From contig JBBHKE010002700.1 in NCBI GenBank assembly GCA_037447655.1, positions 9,805-73,804 of the forward strand: DNA of 64,000 nucleotides, in the 5' to 3' direction. Origin of the DNA: Zygnema cylindricum. Taxonomy: Eukaryota; Streptophyta; Zygnematophyceae; Zygnematales; Zygnemataceae. Positions 21,783-33,051 of this stretch are shown here, in pieces. The notes below the pieces were generated by a model. That model was not told the DNA's origin. It made no database searches and saw nothing but the letters and a program-made list of their open reading frames with translations. The position numbers and the translations under genes are program-made. The first letter of the stretch is position 1, and each line of letters opens with the position of its first letter.

Positions 21783-24700
21783 TCATCTCATTCACATCCT
21801 CGTTTTGAGAAGAGTAGACATAGTGCGTTGCAATATCTGCCGAACTAAAACCATTGAAGGAAGAACCCGCAGCTTGCGTGTAAGCTCCCATGCGAGGAAA
21901 TACCTGAAAAAAAAAACAGCAGAACATTAGACAAAATCCACTTCCAAAACAGAGAGGAGATTAGTGAAAAGAATACAGGAGAGAGGTGATGAGAAGAAAA
22001 AAAGGGAGATAAGAGAAACAGGACAATAGGGATAACAGGTAGAAGAGAGGGAACATAAGGCATACAAAGGAAGTATAAAAAGAAGAGTTATACTTAGGTC
22101 AATATAAAATGCATGAAAACAAATTCAAATATTAAGCAAAAGTGTACATAACCAAGTCGCCACATCTGTAGAAAATGTTTTTCAAATGATAAAAATGATA
22201 ATAATATGCACAACAAAGAAAAAAACAAGATATGGCAAGTCAACCAAAAACTCACCAGCCAATCACCACACTCTAACTGAGGGAGCCATACATCTCGAAG
22301 AACCGTATCCAATCCATCACAAGTCGGTCCAAAAATAGTTGAAAGATACATCTTACTGCCATTCCAAGAGCTACCAGATGCCTCTCTCTCCTTCCCAGGA
22401 CCTGCCACAGGCCTGGTAGTAAGCTCGGCATGGTCATACAGTAAACAATTCATCGACCCATACAGCCCATCATTAATCCAGTATTCTCTCTTCTGCTCTC
22501 CTCCCTTTCGGACACGTGTTCCAAAAACATGAGTAGCCAAAGTGGCTGGAGCCTCAGCAAAAAACCTTCCTGGTTCGGCTATAATCCGTACACCTGCATT
22601 CTCCGGGAAATACATATCCAAAGCAGCATTTATAGCCATGGCTGCCGCATTGAACCCTACTCCTTGTCCTCCCTTCGAAGTAAACCCTCCTCCAATATCG
22701 AGTAAAGTCATCTTCTCCATTCCCAGACTCTCTGCCATATCAAATATAGACCGAGCTGATTCAATTCCATCTGCAAAAGCTTGAGGATTAGAAGCCCCAC
22801 TACCCACATGGAAAGCAACACCTGCCACTTTCACATTCAGTTTCTTAGCAAGCTTCAACAAATCCTCGCAATCCTCAATTTCTGCTCCATACTTCACTCC
22901 GAGAGGACACCTGGCATTTCTATCATCCGCTCTAATCCTCAGTACAGCCTCCGCCTCAGGATGATACTTCTTCAGCTTAAAAAGCTCCGATTCTGAGTCA
23001 AAGGTGGTCAGAGCCACATCTTTCTCTTTTGCTGCCCTAATGTGAGTAGGCAGTTTACAAGGATTGGCATAGATTATGTTCTCTGGAGAAACTCCAAAAG
23101 ACGTGACAGCATCAAGCTCAGCTTTGCTCGCCACATCAAATCCAGTCCCAAGTGAAGACAAAAGAGCGATAATTGCAGGATCCGGATTACATTTGACAGC
23201 ATAAAAAGGGGTAACTCGAGGCATTAAAGTAGTCCAAAGTTTCCATAGCCTCATAACCACTCCGAGGTCCAGCAGATAGAAAGCTTCTTCAGCTCCTGTA
23301 GTACGGACAACTGAAGAAATGAACTTATCCACATCTGAGGGAGAGGAACCAATCAGCGACGGCTTAACTGACGCCAACACTGCAGCCGCAGAAGGCCCAA
23401 AATTCAAGAGAGTTTCCTTCACTGCTAGATCCAAAGAGTCAAAATTCTTTACTCCAGAAAGAAGCTTTAACTCCATTACAGAACTCTTCCGTGATAAGTT
23501 CTGCAGACCCTTCCCTCCACCCATCTTCGCACCACTCCCAATCGCCTCCAACTGTAACGGAATCGGAGAAACAGACACATTGAAACTTTCACGGTTCTCT
23601 AGGGCCTTAAAAGTGTGGAAAACCACTGCAGATCCCATGGGAAGTTCCTGACGAGAAGTTCCCTCGCAATAATAGTTCTCCAACTCTGGAAGCTGTCCTC
23701 CCCAAGATCCGGGCCCCTCAAACCCTGCCCCCCCATCCGAGTGGAGAGCCAATGAGAATTTCCCAGGTTTGAAAGTTTCCAAGACATTTTTAACCAGTTT
23801 GCCCAAGTTCGGGCCGTCGTTTCCGTACCCCATGGTCTCGAAGGAGGCGTAAGAAAATCCATCCTCAGGGGTAATATGGATAGTAGAATGGGCGTTTCCT
23901 TCAATCCCATTCATCGAGTACCCACAAGGCTCGAAGAGAAAATCGTCAATGTGCGATTTTGGCAATAGCTCTCCAATACCAGAAGCCTTGGTACATTCCG
24001 CGGGAGTTAAAAAACCTGCTTCTTGGTAAAACTGGGAGGCCACCTTCCTATCCAGCTTAGTCATACACATCTCCATGGTATAAATTGGTTCACGATAACT
24101 TTCCATTGACTTCCCTCCAAACTTTCCCCATTCTCCCTCTCCTCCCCCTTTGGACACCTTATCAATCCCCGCCACATACACATGCCAGTTGGGAAATTTG
24201 AGCGCATCTCCCATCACAAAAGCTTTCCCTCCACTCCCCAAGTGCCCAAAATGTTTCTCCAAGACCTTCGCCTCCGAGTCGAAAGAATGGTGAGGCTCCG
24301 GTTGAACTTGAGGAAACATGAAAGTGCCACGTGTATACTTGCACCTTGAGGGTAAAAACCCGACTTTCTCCGCTGACTTCAGTAAGTTAGGTATAGCGTC
24401 CAAGAGTTTAGTAGTTCCACATGTCTTGATCACCACTCTCTTGGGGTATACGAAAAGAGAAGACTCCGACAGCACATAGGAGTCAAAAAACTCATTAGGC
24501 AAATGAGAGACGATTGTGCAAGCAGCAGAAGACAAAGTTACATCCCAGTCTTCCCTCGAAATTCTCCGTAGGCCATCCAAATTTTCACCCTCCAAACTAT
24601 CTCCATCTTCTCCACACTCGGTTCCCACCTCCCAAAATTCAATTTCAAGCCTCTTTTCAAACCCCTCGAATCCAGGACAAGGGAGAGAGAGGCCTCCTAC

Positions 24701-24790
24701 TGAGTCACCTCCTCCATTCTGAACTCCCTCAACGATTATAACACTCTCCTCCATAGTACCCTTCTCCTCGGGAGGAAATAGTCCACCCAT
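21604..24790 (-). CDS. SAMDC-ODC: Bifunctional AdoMetDC-ODC fusion
   Basis: One protein of about 944 residues that should make both decarboxylated AdoMet and putrescine for spermidine/spermine synthesis in the cytosol. Exons 24790-22256 and 21903-21604, donor GTGAGT, acceptor TTTTCAG, phases close. After a leader of about 40 residues, residues 40-405 are a plant-type AdoMetDC: FEGFEKRLE, the self-cleavage site LSESS (Glu109/Ser110, Ser becoming the pyruvoyl group), and KTCGTT with Cys124 at the conserved spacing. Residues from about 440 are ODC: the PLP lysine in FYAVKCN (Lys533), HVGSG (His661), DIGGGF, EPGRFF, and GPTCDG with catalytic Cys824. The 60-residue C-terminus is Asp/Ser-rich and ODC-atypical. 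Start: ATG at 24790; an in-frame TTG upstream was rejected. The domains are joined in 2.5 kb of uninterrupted frame, so this is not a missed intron. The AdoMetDC-ODC order is known from Plasmodium; I know of no described plant case. Confidence 0.93.
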
Positions 24791-24861
24791 GGATGAATAC
24801 TTTTTCAAAATCCGAAAAAAAGATAACAGCTGTGCTAAGTGACTAAGAGGGTAGAACAGCC

Positions 24862-25556
24862 CTAAGTACCCTGAAAACTCTTAGCAGGGAGGCGTTATCT
24901 AAAAGAGAGGAGAATAAGTGGAAGAAGAGGGAGAGAAGAGGGAGGATAACTTAAAGTAGAAGACCTAATCTCTAAATGTCCTAGATTGAGGAGTATCTAA
25001 TTAGGGTTTATCAGGATGGTTTGCGGACACACTGCACAGAAACAAACAAAAAAAATATTTCAGCAACGGAAAAAAAAAACGGAGATGGTATCACAAACAA
25101 ATACAGCGGAAGAAAGGGCAATACAAAACATTTTTTCGAGGAATGAAAAACCAAGAAAGATTTGAACATCAGACAAAAACAGAAGACATACTACCATAAT
25201 ATTCCTATTACCAAATAGTTTCATGCTCTTTTTTACTCTTCCATACAGAAACCGAAATCAAAATCGATAAAAAAACCCATTGACTCGATATGAGACAAAA
25301 CTCTCAGAACTCAATGAGATACAATACGTTTCTCATTCGAAACACTAAACAACCACAAAAGTAGCTCACATAACTCTCAATAAATATGATATAAAAGGTT
25401 GACAGGTCTTACGTTCGAGTAGGCAGCAGTTCGGAAAAAGTCGATTCCTCCCCAGGGGCGAACGTCCTCAACTACGAATCCTAGCGGCGCCTCGTACTGC
25501 CTCGTGGCTAAATTAGTAATACTAGGTAAACTTGATGATGAGTCCTTTGGCTCCAT
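24862..25556 (-). CDS. Small uORF of plant AdoMetDC leaders (spliced)
   Basis: A predicted 50-residue peptide encoded upstream of the fusion gene. Exon part 25556-25413 encodes MEPKDSSSS, then YEAPLGFVVEDVRP, GGI and FRTAAYSN, the conserved core of the small uORF of plant AdoMetDC genes. A donor GTAAGA follows the Asn codon at 25412. The most likely acceptor (TTTTCAG, 24873-24871) adds Gly-Thr and TAG at 24864-24862; a slightly later acceptor would lengthen the tail. The stop lies about 70 nt before the main ATG. In the known plant system this peptide stalls ribosomes when polyamines are high, lowering translation of the main ORF. Here that would control ODC as well. Confidence 0.88.
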
Positions 25557-25564
25557 TACTTCAT
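25556..25564 (-). CDS. Tiny uORF overlapping the small uORF by one base
   Basis: ATG AAG TAA on the minus strand; the last A is the first base of the small uORF ATG. This one-base TAATG overlap is the arrangement described for plant AdoMetDC leaders, where ribosomes translate the tiny uORF when polyamines are low and then bypass the small one. Confidence 0.85.
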   Translation of the reverse strand: MK

Positions 25565-26246
25565 TCAGATGTTTTATAAATAAGATTTGAGTGCTGCAAA
25601 ACCGAACAAGAAAAAAGAAAAAACAACCACAACAGGTCACTAAGGAGAACAAAATAAAATAATTAAATCAGAGAACAAAATCTTTAAAGAAACTAAGGAC
25701 GATTTTTCGCTGGACTATCAACCATTCCAAGCCTCCATAGTAGATTCTGTCAATCTCTCCGGCTAACTCTGCCCTCCATGCATCTCCCTCCTCCCTCCAC
25801 TACCTCATACTGTCCCTCTTATCGTCCCTCTACATCTACATCGTCTCTTCCACCCTCTCAAACTATCTGCGTAATGTATAACAGCATCAAACGAGACTTA
25901 GAGAAAAATGGCAAACAGCCAGAAAAACGGAAATCCTTAAAATATAGAAAAAAAGACAGAAAACAATGTCTGCTGTGCAATTTTCATCCTCTAACGACAA
26001 ATACAAAATAGTTTGGATACTCACCAAAAATAAATGAAGTTCGCTGTCAAAAAAATTGAGAAGATGTCTTTAGCAGCGAAATAATGAAGCGATAAAACAA
26101 GAAAGTAAAACTTTCAAGTGATGGAAGTGTTAAATAGAAGCAGGAGAGTCTGGTGAGGGAGAGAGCAAATATATGCAGAGATTAGGTAGACAAGACAACA
26201 GATCAACACTAAAATTTAAGAAAGTAATTTTCTCTCTCTGCTTCTC

Positions 26247-26256
26247 TCTATTTAAA
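26247..26256 (-). promoter_or_regulatory. TATA-like box of the AdoMetDC-ODC gene
   Basis: TTTAAATAGA on the minus strand, followed by a GA-rich stretch, about 690 nt upstream of the uORFs. It is the only good TATA match at a sensible distance from the first leader exon. Confidence 0.5.
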
Positions 26257-26476
26257 GGCGGCGGCAAAAACCCAGTCATTCCAGCAACCAAATCTAGGGT
26301 TTCAGAACCCCGTGACACGTATAACGAAAGTGGATGATAATAGCCGTCCGATTCGCTGACTAGCCACCTGGATCCTCGTCGATTTGACGAAGAAACGTGT
26401 TGAAGCAACTTCTCAAAAATGCTCGCAGCCGTCCGATTCGGAGCTGACACTTGGATCTGAGTGTCGTTTAGTAATG

Positions 26477-26910
26477 CACGTGGAGAGCTTTGAAGGATCG
26501 AAAAATCCTGGCCATCCATCTTGACGCGGCACGTGACCGCAATAAGCCCTCGGAGGTTGAGCTTTCATTTCCAAGTCGGGATACGTCCACGTTAGGGGGA
26601 CTGTTGAGCAGTCACCCGAACATTTCCAAGTCTGAATACGTCCACGTTAGGGGACTGCTGAACAGTCATATGAAAAGATCTTTGTGGCGTCAACCGCACC
26701 GTCCGATTTAAAAGATCAATAAATCGACTGCTTGGATGAATTGACTTATGTTCGAAGGCGAGTTTATTAACCACAGCCGCAAACTTCGTGTTTCTGTGGT
26801 TTAGGTAGGAGCGTTTCTGTGGTTCAGGTGGTCTTGGATGTCGAATTCCGCGCAGTTTCGGTTGTAACGTGCGCGGCAATCTTTTACGTGTATTAACTAG
26901 CGAACACGTG
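26477..26910. promoter_or_regulatory. Three G-boxes (CACGTG) upstream of the AdoMetDC-ODC gene
   Basis: CACGTG occurs at 26477-26482, 26530-26535 and 26905-26910, 220-660 bp upstream of the inferred transcription start. G-boxes bind bZIP and bHLH factors in plants and often mediate light or stress responses. A unit of about 55 bp (TACGTCCACGTTAGGGG) is tandemly duplicated between them at about 26570-26665. Confidence 0.4.
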
Positions 26911-26919
26911 GAGAGCGCC

Positions 26920-27540
26920 TTCTTCATCGTTAACATCGACCGTCCGATCAGGCAGGATTATAATATTACTGGACTGCAGAGAAAACATTCCGCATTCCCG
27001 TCAATGCGGGCCAGCCCGTCCGCATGTCTAAGATTTTTGTCGGAATCCTGCACTCGCTCTCTCCGAGAATATCGGGGCCGTGTGCTCCACGGTAACGTAC
27101 GGTACGGTTTTCTCCGTTCAGTCCATCTCAACGGTCAAAATTCGGCAACATTCTACAGAAACGAAACCGTCCGTCTGAACGGTCCCGATTATTTAGGAGG
27201 TTACTTGAAACGTACTGCATTTTTTGTCAGTCAAGATTCGTCATGATCTTACAAGAAAACCTCCACATTTTATCGGCTGTCAAGATACGCCACCCTGAAA
27301 ACCAGCGTCCACGTTTTATGTGTCATTATTGACTTCAGTTAAAAGTTTAAACTCCATGCATGTTCCGTTGTTTTGCTTAATGCCACGCTGCCTGCCTGTA
27401 TCAGGGCTGATAAATAATTCAGTCGATACCTTTTCTGACCTAAAATCAGAAAGTAATGATATAAACACTATTTTAGGGAGATGCTATAGACTAAGCCAAT
27501 TGGGGCAATTTGTAATATAGGCCAAGCTCCACTACTAGAC
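26920..27540. other. Intergenic, no gene seen
   Basis: Higher in CG dinucleotides than its surroundings. No family, exon or transposon end recognised. Confidence 0.4.
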
Positions 27541-27544
27541 TACA

Positions 27545-29400
27545 ACAAGCTGTCCTCCTTGGTCATTCCTTTTCTAGAGCTGCGTGAGCTCTTCAGGCAA
27601 TTCACGCCCTCTCCATCCTCAGAGGCAACTTAAAAGCTTTGCGTTTGTTGCACCCTCTAGCACCTTACGTTTTCCTCTCCTTTGTTGAAGGGTATGATCC
27701 TCTTAAAACGTTTGATGTGGATAGTGAAGCTTTGACCGAGGCCCTCACCACGTCCACTCACCTTTCGACGGGCGATCCCTCTCGGATGGTTTATAAACTA
27801 CTTCCAAATATATTTCCTTCTGAGACCCCATCCTTCGGATTCGCCCTCTTGCAAAAGGAAACTTCCGAGATGGCTCGTGGACACACTCCTCATAGTGTAA
27901 TCCCACTTCTTACTGCCGCCCAACTTGAGGATGTTTATAAGATTATTGTGAGAAATCCATCCAATCGTTATTAATGAAGTATTGTATCGCTTGCTGGCTC
28001 ACGCTCTTTGCATCCCACTCCAATGAGCATTTCACGACCATCTTTCGTCGCATCAATTTGGTGTTGTAACAAAAGGGGGTTGTGAGGCGGTTCTCCATAG
28101 CTTGCGGGATTTATGGCCCTTCATTCAGATAAGGTGGTCCTTCAAGTCAATGTTGCTAAAGCCTTCAACACGGTTGATCGTAATGCTATATTCCGATAAC
28201 TACGGCCAGCCGCATCACCAATAAAGCAATTCTTCCTTAAGTCAATGTCGTTAAAGCCTTCAACACAGTTGATCGTAATGCTAAATTCCGATAACTACGG
28301 CAGGCGCCATCACCAATAAAGCAACCCTTCTTTTTTGTTCGGGCATTTTATTCTCAGCCTAGCTCGCTTATCTTTCATCTTAGAGGTCCTTTGAGTGATG
28401 TTGTCGCCTTAGAATATGCAACTAGCATTGGTCAAGGTGATCCTTTAGGGGAACCTTTTTTTTATTTATTCCACATTCGAGCATTATAAGCATTGGGTAC
28501 AACCTTTCTTCGTTGTTTATGTCTTTCAATCTTGGATGACACGCATATTGTGGGTCCGTACGATGCTTTATTTTTCAGCTTTCTCCCATTTTGCGGACCA
28601 ACTTCGTTGGATCAGGCTCTCAGTTAAACCATCTGTGTGTGTAGCATGGTGCCCAACGGGTTGGTCTTCCAATTGCCCCCTGCCCACGGGTTTCTTTGTT
28701 GCATCCCCAAACGAGGGTATAAAGGCTTTAGGATGCTCTATCGGCGCCCTTTATTTTGTCAACCAGGTAGTTAGTATTGTGTTGTTGGAAGACCATTCCC
28801 ATAGTGACGACCTTTCGAAGCTGTCGAACTCACAAGTGGCGATATCAAACTTCATCCGTTGTTTAGCCCCGGTTTAAGGGTTTTCGAAGCCCTCGAGTTG
28901 ACTTGGTTTTCCTACATGATGTTGGGAGGAAACGTGGTGACGTAGTTCTCACGGACCCCACTACGAAACACATTTTATCTCGCGAGGGTTTGCATACAAG
29001 TGTGGCGGCTGGGGACGCATCACCTACGAAAGAAAGAGACTATGCTCACTGAGATCCGTTAGATCAATTTGTCCCATTTGCGATTGAGATTTTTGGATCT
29101 TTGGACAAGTCATTCGATGACTTCATTTGCCAATGTGCGTGAAAAACGGTTGAATCTAGGGGGCTAAAAAGTCCTCCACTAATCCTTTTGGCTGCGTTCT
29201 ACAGTCAACGTGTCTCAACTGCCCTTCCGGAAGTGCAAGTTGCGAGTCTCTTTCGCCAAAGCACACTAGTTGATGACAAGCAGGGTCTTCCAGATTTTCC
29301 ATCAAGGGACTCGGTCCGCATCCATAATCTCCATGGTTGTGGACCTTCGCTTGTTTGTTGGTAGACTTGTCTAGGTTTTTTCTTTTTGTAGGCGATCAGC
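27545..29400 (+). mobile_element. Degenerate non-LTR reverse transcriptase element
   Basis: Spread over three frames are the marks of a reverse transcriptase: KGGCEAVLHSLRDL, then VVLQVNVAKAFNTVDR (28130-28185, the first catalytic block, with Asn where Asp is expected), SIGQGDPLG (about 28430, normally RQGDPLGG), and LDDTHIVGP (about 28534-28560, the YADD block with Ala replaced). Near 29180-29330 the C-terminal run FYSQRVSTALPEVQ follows. The catalytic replacements, stops and frameshifts show it is dead. A 95-bp segment covering the first catalytic block is tandemly duplicated (about 28144-28330). Confidence 0.75.
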
Positions 29401-29664
29401 TGTGGTACTTTTGTTTTGGTTATTTGCTCTTGTAACTTATGTTTTGTTTTGTTTCGTTTTTTTTTTTTTTCGTACCTTACTATTTTGTGACTCTCGTTGT
29501 CTCCAAATGTTTTTTTTCTGTTATACCTTGATGATTTTACCATCACGAATTTTGGAATGAGTACTCTTCTACAACACAGATTGTAGATGTTGACAACCGC
29601 CACAGGTGTTGTCCACGTATATAATTGTCACACAAACAAAAACTCCCTTAGAGAAATATGCCTA
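29400..29664. other. 3' ends of two tail-to-tail non-LTR fragments
   Basis: T-rich sequence after the coding end of the plus-strand element and before the minus-strand element that follows. The exact junction is not visible. Confidence 0.35.
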
Positions 29665-30640
29665 CTATTTTGTTTTGATGATAAAGCAGATTGAATTAAA
29701 AAGCGCGATGATAAACCATATGAGTCTAGTTGTACAAAAGCGGTGGCATGGCCAAAACTGAAAAACTACTAAGCAATATAAAACAAATAAAGCAACGTGA
29801 AGGAAAAAAAATGACGCGTAAAACAAAAGCACTCGAACCCAAGAAGAAAAACACAGCAACTCACTCAAACCAACATTACAACCCCAACCCCAACATTATT
29901 AAATATCTGCGAAAAGCAACCTCGTTAGTCACTTAAGCGCGGGGGAGCACGTTGAGGGAGTTCCGGAATACGTAGACGATCCATAACCAAAATAGCAGAG
30001 CGAAGGAAACACAAGCCTGCACTTGCTGTGAAGCCACGGAAAAACGTTGATGATAAAAAGAATTTAGGACCGAAGGAGGATGGCTCCCAAGTCCTCGTCG
30101 CTCGAAACATCATCTGGCACAAGGACAAAGAAACTCGTCCAACTGAACACCCAAACAACTAGATATCTCGACCGTAAAGTCGTCCATAGTGTCTTAGTGT
30201 GCATAATCACCCTCTTTCGCCTTAGTGGCATCACAGGCGGCCACCCCAACATGTCAAGCCGCTTGACCGACGATTGTAGCCGAAGGAGGGTTTGCCAAAA
30301 CAATGTCACCAAATATGTGTCAGATACCTCAAAGCAAAACAACATCGATCCGGCGGGAGGGAATAATGTGAGAATCTTCGCGACGCACAGAAAAGCCACT
30401 CTCCGAAGCGATAGTTGCAATAACGTCGTGAATAGTGTCGTGCGGGTAGATAAATTCTCCCCCATGGGAGGAATGAAGGAAATGGATGCCATAGGGTGTC
30501 AAAACAAGACCACAAGAGCAAGCTAGAGAGCGAAGTTAACGAGGATGAGGGAGGCCAAGGGAAAATCAGATGGCGGTGGTGAATTGAGCAGGTGTGAATT
30601 CGATCGTGGATAAAACAGGTGTAGCGGACATGTGAAGCTC
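29665..30640 (-). mobile_element. 3' part of a non-LTR retroelement (C-terminal domain)
   Basis: The minus strand reads, with stops and shifts, CGLVLTPYGIHFL, HGGEFIYPHDTIHDV, RRIDVVLL, DIVLANPPSA, AKEGDYAH and EISRCLGVQLDEFL, ending in SVLNSFYHQRFSVA. This resembles the C-terminal Cys/His and endonuclease-like region after the RT domain of one class of non-LTR elements. The same region recurs at 3450 and 60175. The element is 5'-truncated. Confidence 0.6.
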
Positions 30641-31230
30641 GTGTGCGTTTTCGGCACACCTTTATTTACCCAGGAACTTTGGGACTCTTTCTACCAGGTA
30701 GGGTCACCAGAGAACGGAGGAGGGAGTACACCAAACTGGAGAAGATTGTAGTATTTCCTAAACTGAGCGGAACGCACTTTATTTCGCGCCTAACAAAGGC
30801 CGGACGACAAAGTTATTATGCTTCAAAGATTATAATTATGTTATATGCGACCAGTTGCCACCAACCGTAGTGGGGGGTACATTGTGGAACGCCAAGTAAC
30901 TTTTCGGACTGTCCTCTAGATTATGCTATTAAATGTTGGTAGAAATTTAGTTCAGGTTCAACTGACTCTCGTGCCTATGTGAATCTCGTGCCTATGTGAA
31001 TCTGTTGCAGGCCACCTGGGCCGCCCAGGCTGCCACCCGGATGGTTGCCAATCCAACACTCCGCTCCACTCTTCTAGACGTTTAGAAACTTCTCTACACC
31101 AAGAGAAACAAGTCCGCAATCAAAAAATTCTCAGACTTTAAGTGCTTGAAGAATGAAACTCCACAAACTCTCTTCAACCGCCTTTCTAGCCTATAACAGA
31201 AGACGAAACTCTCAACAATCGATCTCCCGA
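30640..31230. other. Spacer before the gag-like region
   Basis: No coding region or LTR could be recognised. If the retroelement at 31233 had a left LTR, it should lie here, but no matching right copy was found. Confidence 0.35.
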
Positions 31231-31392
31231 CCATGGCAACTAAATATTTCATTGCTGTCCGCAATTTTTTCGGACCAACAAAGCAAGCTGCCCTAGACAA
31301 TTCGATTGCAAGTCAGGCGATCCACGATATCAACCCCTCTACCAAAGACACTTGGATGGCTGCTATGAAGTTGTGTGACCAAGGACATCTCC

Positions 31393-31842
31393 ATGGCTGC
31401 TATGAAGTTGTATGACCACCTCGTTCACAGTGAGGCAAGGGAAAAAGCAGTCACTAGCAAGGCCAGAGCGAACTTTGCGGGATTTGCCGGGGAAACGTCT
31501 TTGAACGATTAAGAACAGGCTGAACTTCAAGCTTTGCGGAAGCTCAAGGGGTAACATGTGGATGGTAGCGGGTCAAAACCTGCAATGGGGGCAGATGACA
31601 GAGTTTTTGTGTACAATTGCCTGAATTGCCAACAAACCGGCCATGGGTGGAAACGGTGCCCAAGGAAACTCAAACCTGAACTCCCCATCAAACAAAAGGA
31701 ATTTGAGAAGGAACGCGCTGAGAGGAATCGAAATCAGATGGATTGGAAACACGGAGAGAGGGGGGATGGAAGAACCTCGGTGAACAAGGAAACTTACCGC
31801 CCAACTCCCATGGCTGAAACCGCAAAAATGTGTCAATCTTAG
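31393..31842 (+). pseudogene. Gag-like fragment with CCHC zinc knuckle
   Basis: The frame reads LYDHLVHSEAREKAV, then two stops, then CLNCQQTGHGWKRC, a perfect Cys-x2-Cys-x4-His-x4-Cys nucleic-acid-binding knuckle, followed by a basic and acidic helix (KQKEFEKERAERNRN). This is typical of the nucleocapsid end of LTR-retroelement gag. In-frame stops make it a pseudogene. Confidence 0.7.
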
Positions 31843-32337
31843 CTGGGGCAAGTTAAGCTTCCCAAATTTGATGATGTACGGGTGTCAAATGAGCTGAGGG
31901 GAAAATACACCACCAAAGGCTCCAAATGTGCAGCCTCTGGTTTCATGGGACACTTAGAGGAATAGTATTTCCGCAAAAATGCAGTCCCAAAAGAAATGAT
32001 GCAGTTTGCCTTATTCAACGGTAAAGGAGAAACCGCAATAAATCCTCTCCCACTTCAACTCGTTTACCTTTGGGGGCATCGTGTCTCGTCTACACCAAAG
32101 GAAATGGAACGGACAACAGTCATTCAGCCAAAGCTTACAGCGAAAAGGATCAACCAATAGTAGAGTCAACAATTGGCCGCAATGGAAGTAGAATTGGCTG
32201 CCTTCCGCTTAGGATCGTCATCACGGGCCCCTCCTCTCACTGCAGCACAAAGACTCTAAAAACAGAAACAAGAGTTATTACAAAAGCTTGCGGAGCTTGA
32301 ACAGCAAACCACAACAGGTGAGGATGATGATGACGTA

Positions 32338-32874
32338 ATGGGTTTGGATTTCGAACCCCCAATGGCCCACCATGCACGCACTTTTTTGTCAGGAGCCTGG
32401 AATGTGGGGGTGGGGGATAGCCACCGACAACTTCCCAATTCTACCTCGGAGCAAAGGTTGGACTGGCGGCAAATGACCCAGAAAGACATTAACAGAAACG
32501 TCACGGGACCTCTATCCTTCACTCCCCGGGCAGTAATCCTAAATAGTGACATCGGTCTCGGAATTAAACCAACTCACCCACCATCTCTCCCTACAAAACA
32601 TAAACTGCCTCCCGGTTTTGAGAATTACCAGACAGAGAAACAACTCTGGGAGAAAGAATCACTAGAGAGAGAGAGACAAAGCAATCAAGACTGGTTTGAG
32701 AAATACATGGCAGAACGCCCGGAACACGACACTCCTGGAACACTTCGCGTACAGGATTTAGACACTAAAAGTGAGGATGCAAAGGGGGGGAGCCAGAGAA
32801 ACAGGAGAAACGAAGCTCCACAATTTCATCGCCTAAAACCCAACCTCCTTCCTCCAAACCAGTTGTCGTGTTAG
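32338..32874 (+). pseudogene. Retroelement polyprotein part between gag and protease
   Basis: 178 open codons in the same frame as the zinc knuckle and the protease. The sequence is polar and rich in Glu, Gln and Arg (ESLERERQSNQDWFEKYMAE) with no recognised domain. It probably belongs to the relic polyprotein. Confidence 0.55.
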
Positions 32875-33051
32875 TGAGGCACCTCATGCCATACGAACCC
32901 ACGCACGTGAAAACCTTCCCCTCGTTCTACAATTTGCCCGAAGAAATCCTCATCCAGGCACTAAGAGAGCAAATTCACCCGAGAAGAGAGAAAGTAGCTT
33001 TGGGAAATTAGCCCAGAGCCGTCTTTTTGTCCGCAGAAACCTAAAACCCCT

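Larger units (their letters stand above)
24791..26220 (-). promoter_or_regulatory. Spliced 5' leader of the AdoMetDC-ODC gene
   Basis: Suggested structure, by splice signals on the minus strand: first non-coding exon from about 26220 to 26025 (donor TTG/GTGAGT), second exon 25593-25413 (acceptor TTTTGCAG) carrying the two uORF starts, and third exon from 24870 leading into the main ORF. The transcription start is inferred from the TATA-like box at 26247-26256. Plant AdoMetDC leaders are similarly intron-bearing. Confidence 0.65.

Noticed and set aside
23319-23651. Plus-strand ORF inside the AdoMetDC-ODC exon
   Set aside because: Shadow of the well-supported minus-strand coding region, with no motif of its own.
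24791-24808. Upstream extension of the AdoMetDC-ODC frame to 24808
   Set aside because: The first codon there is TTG. The first ATG in frame is at 24790, and the spacing to the uORF stop fits that start.
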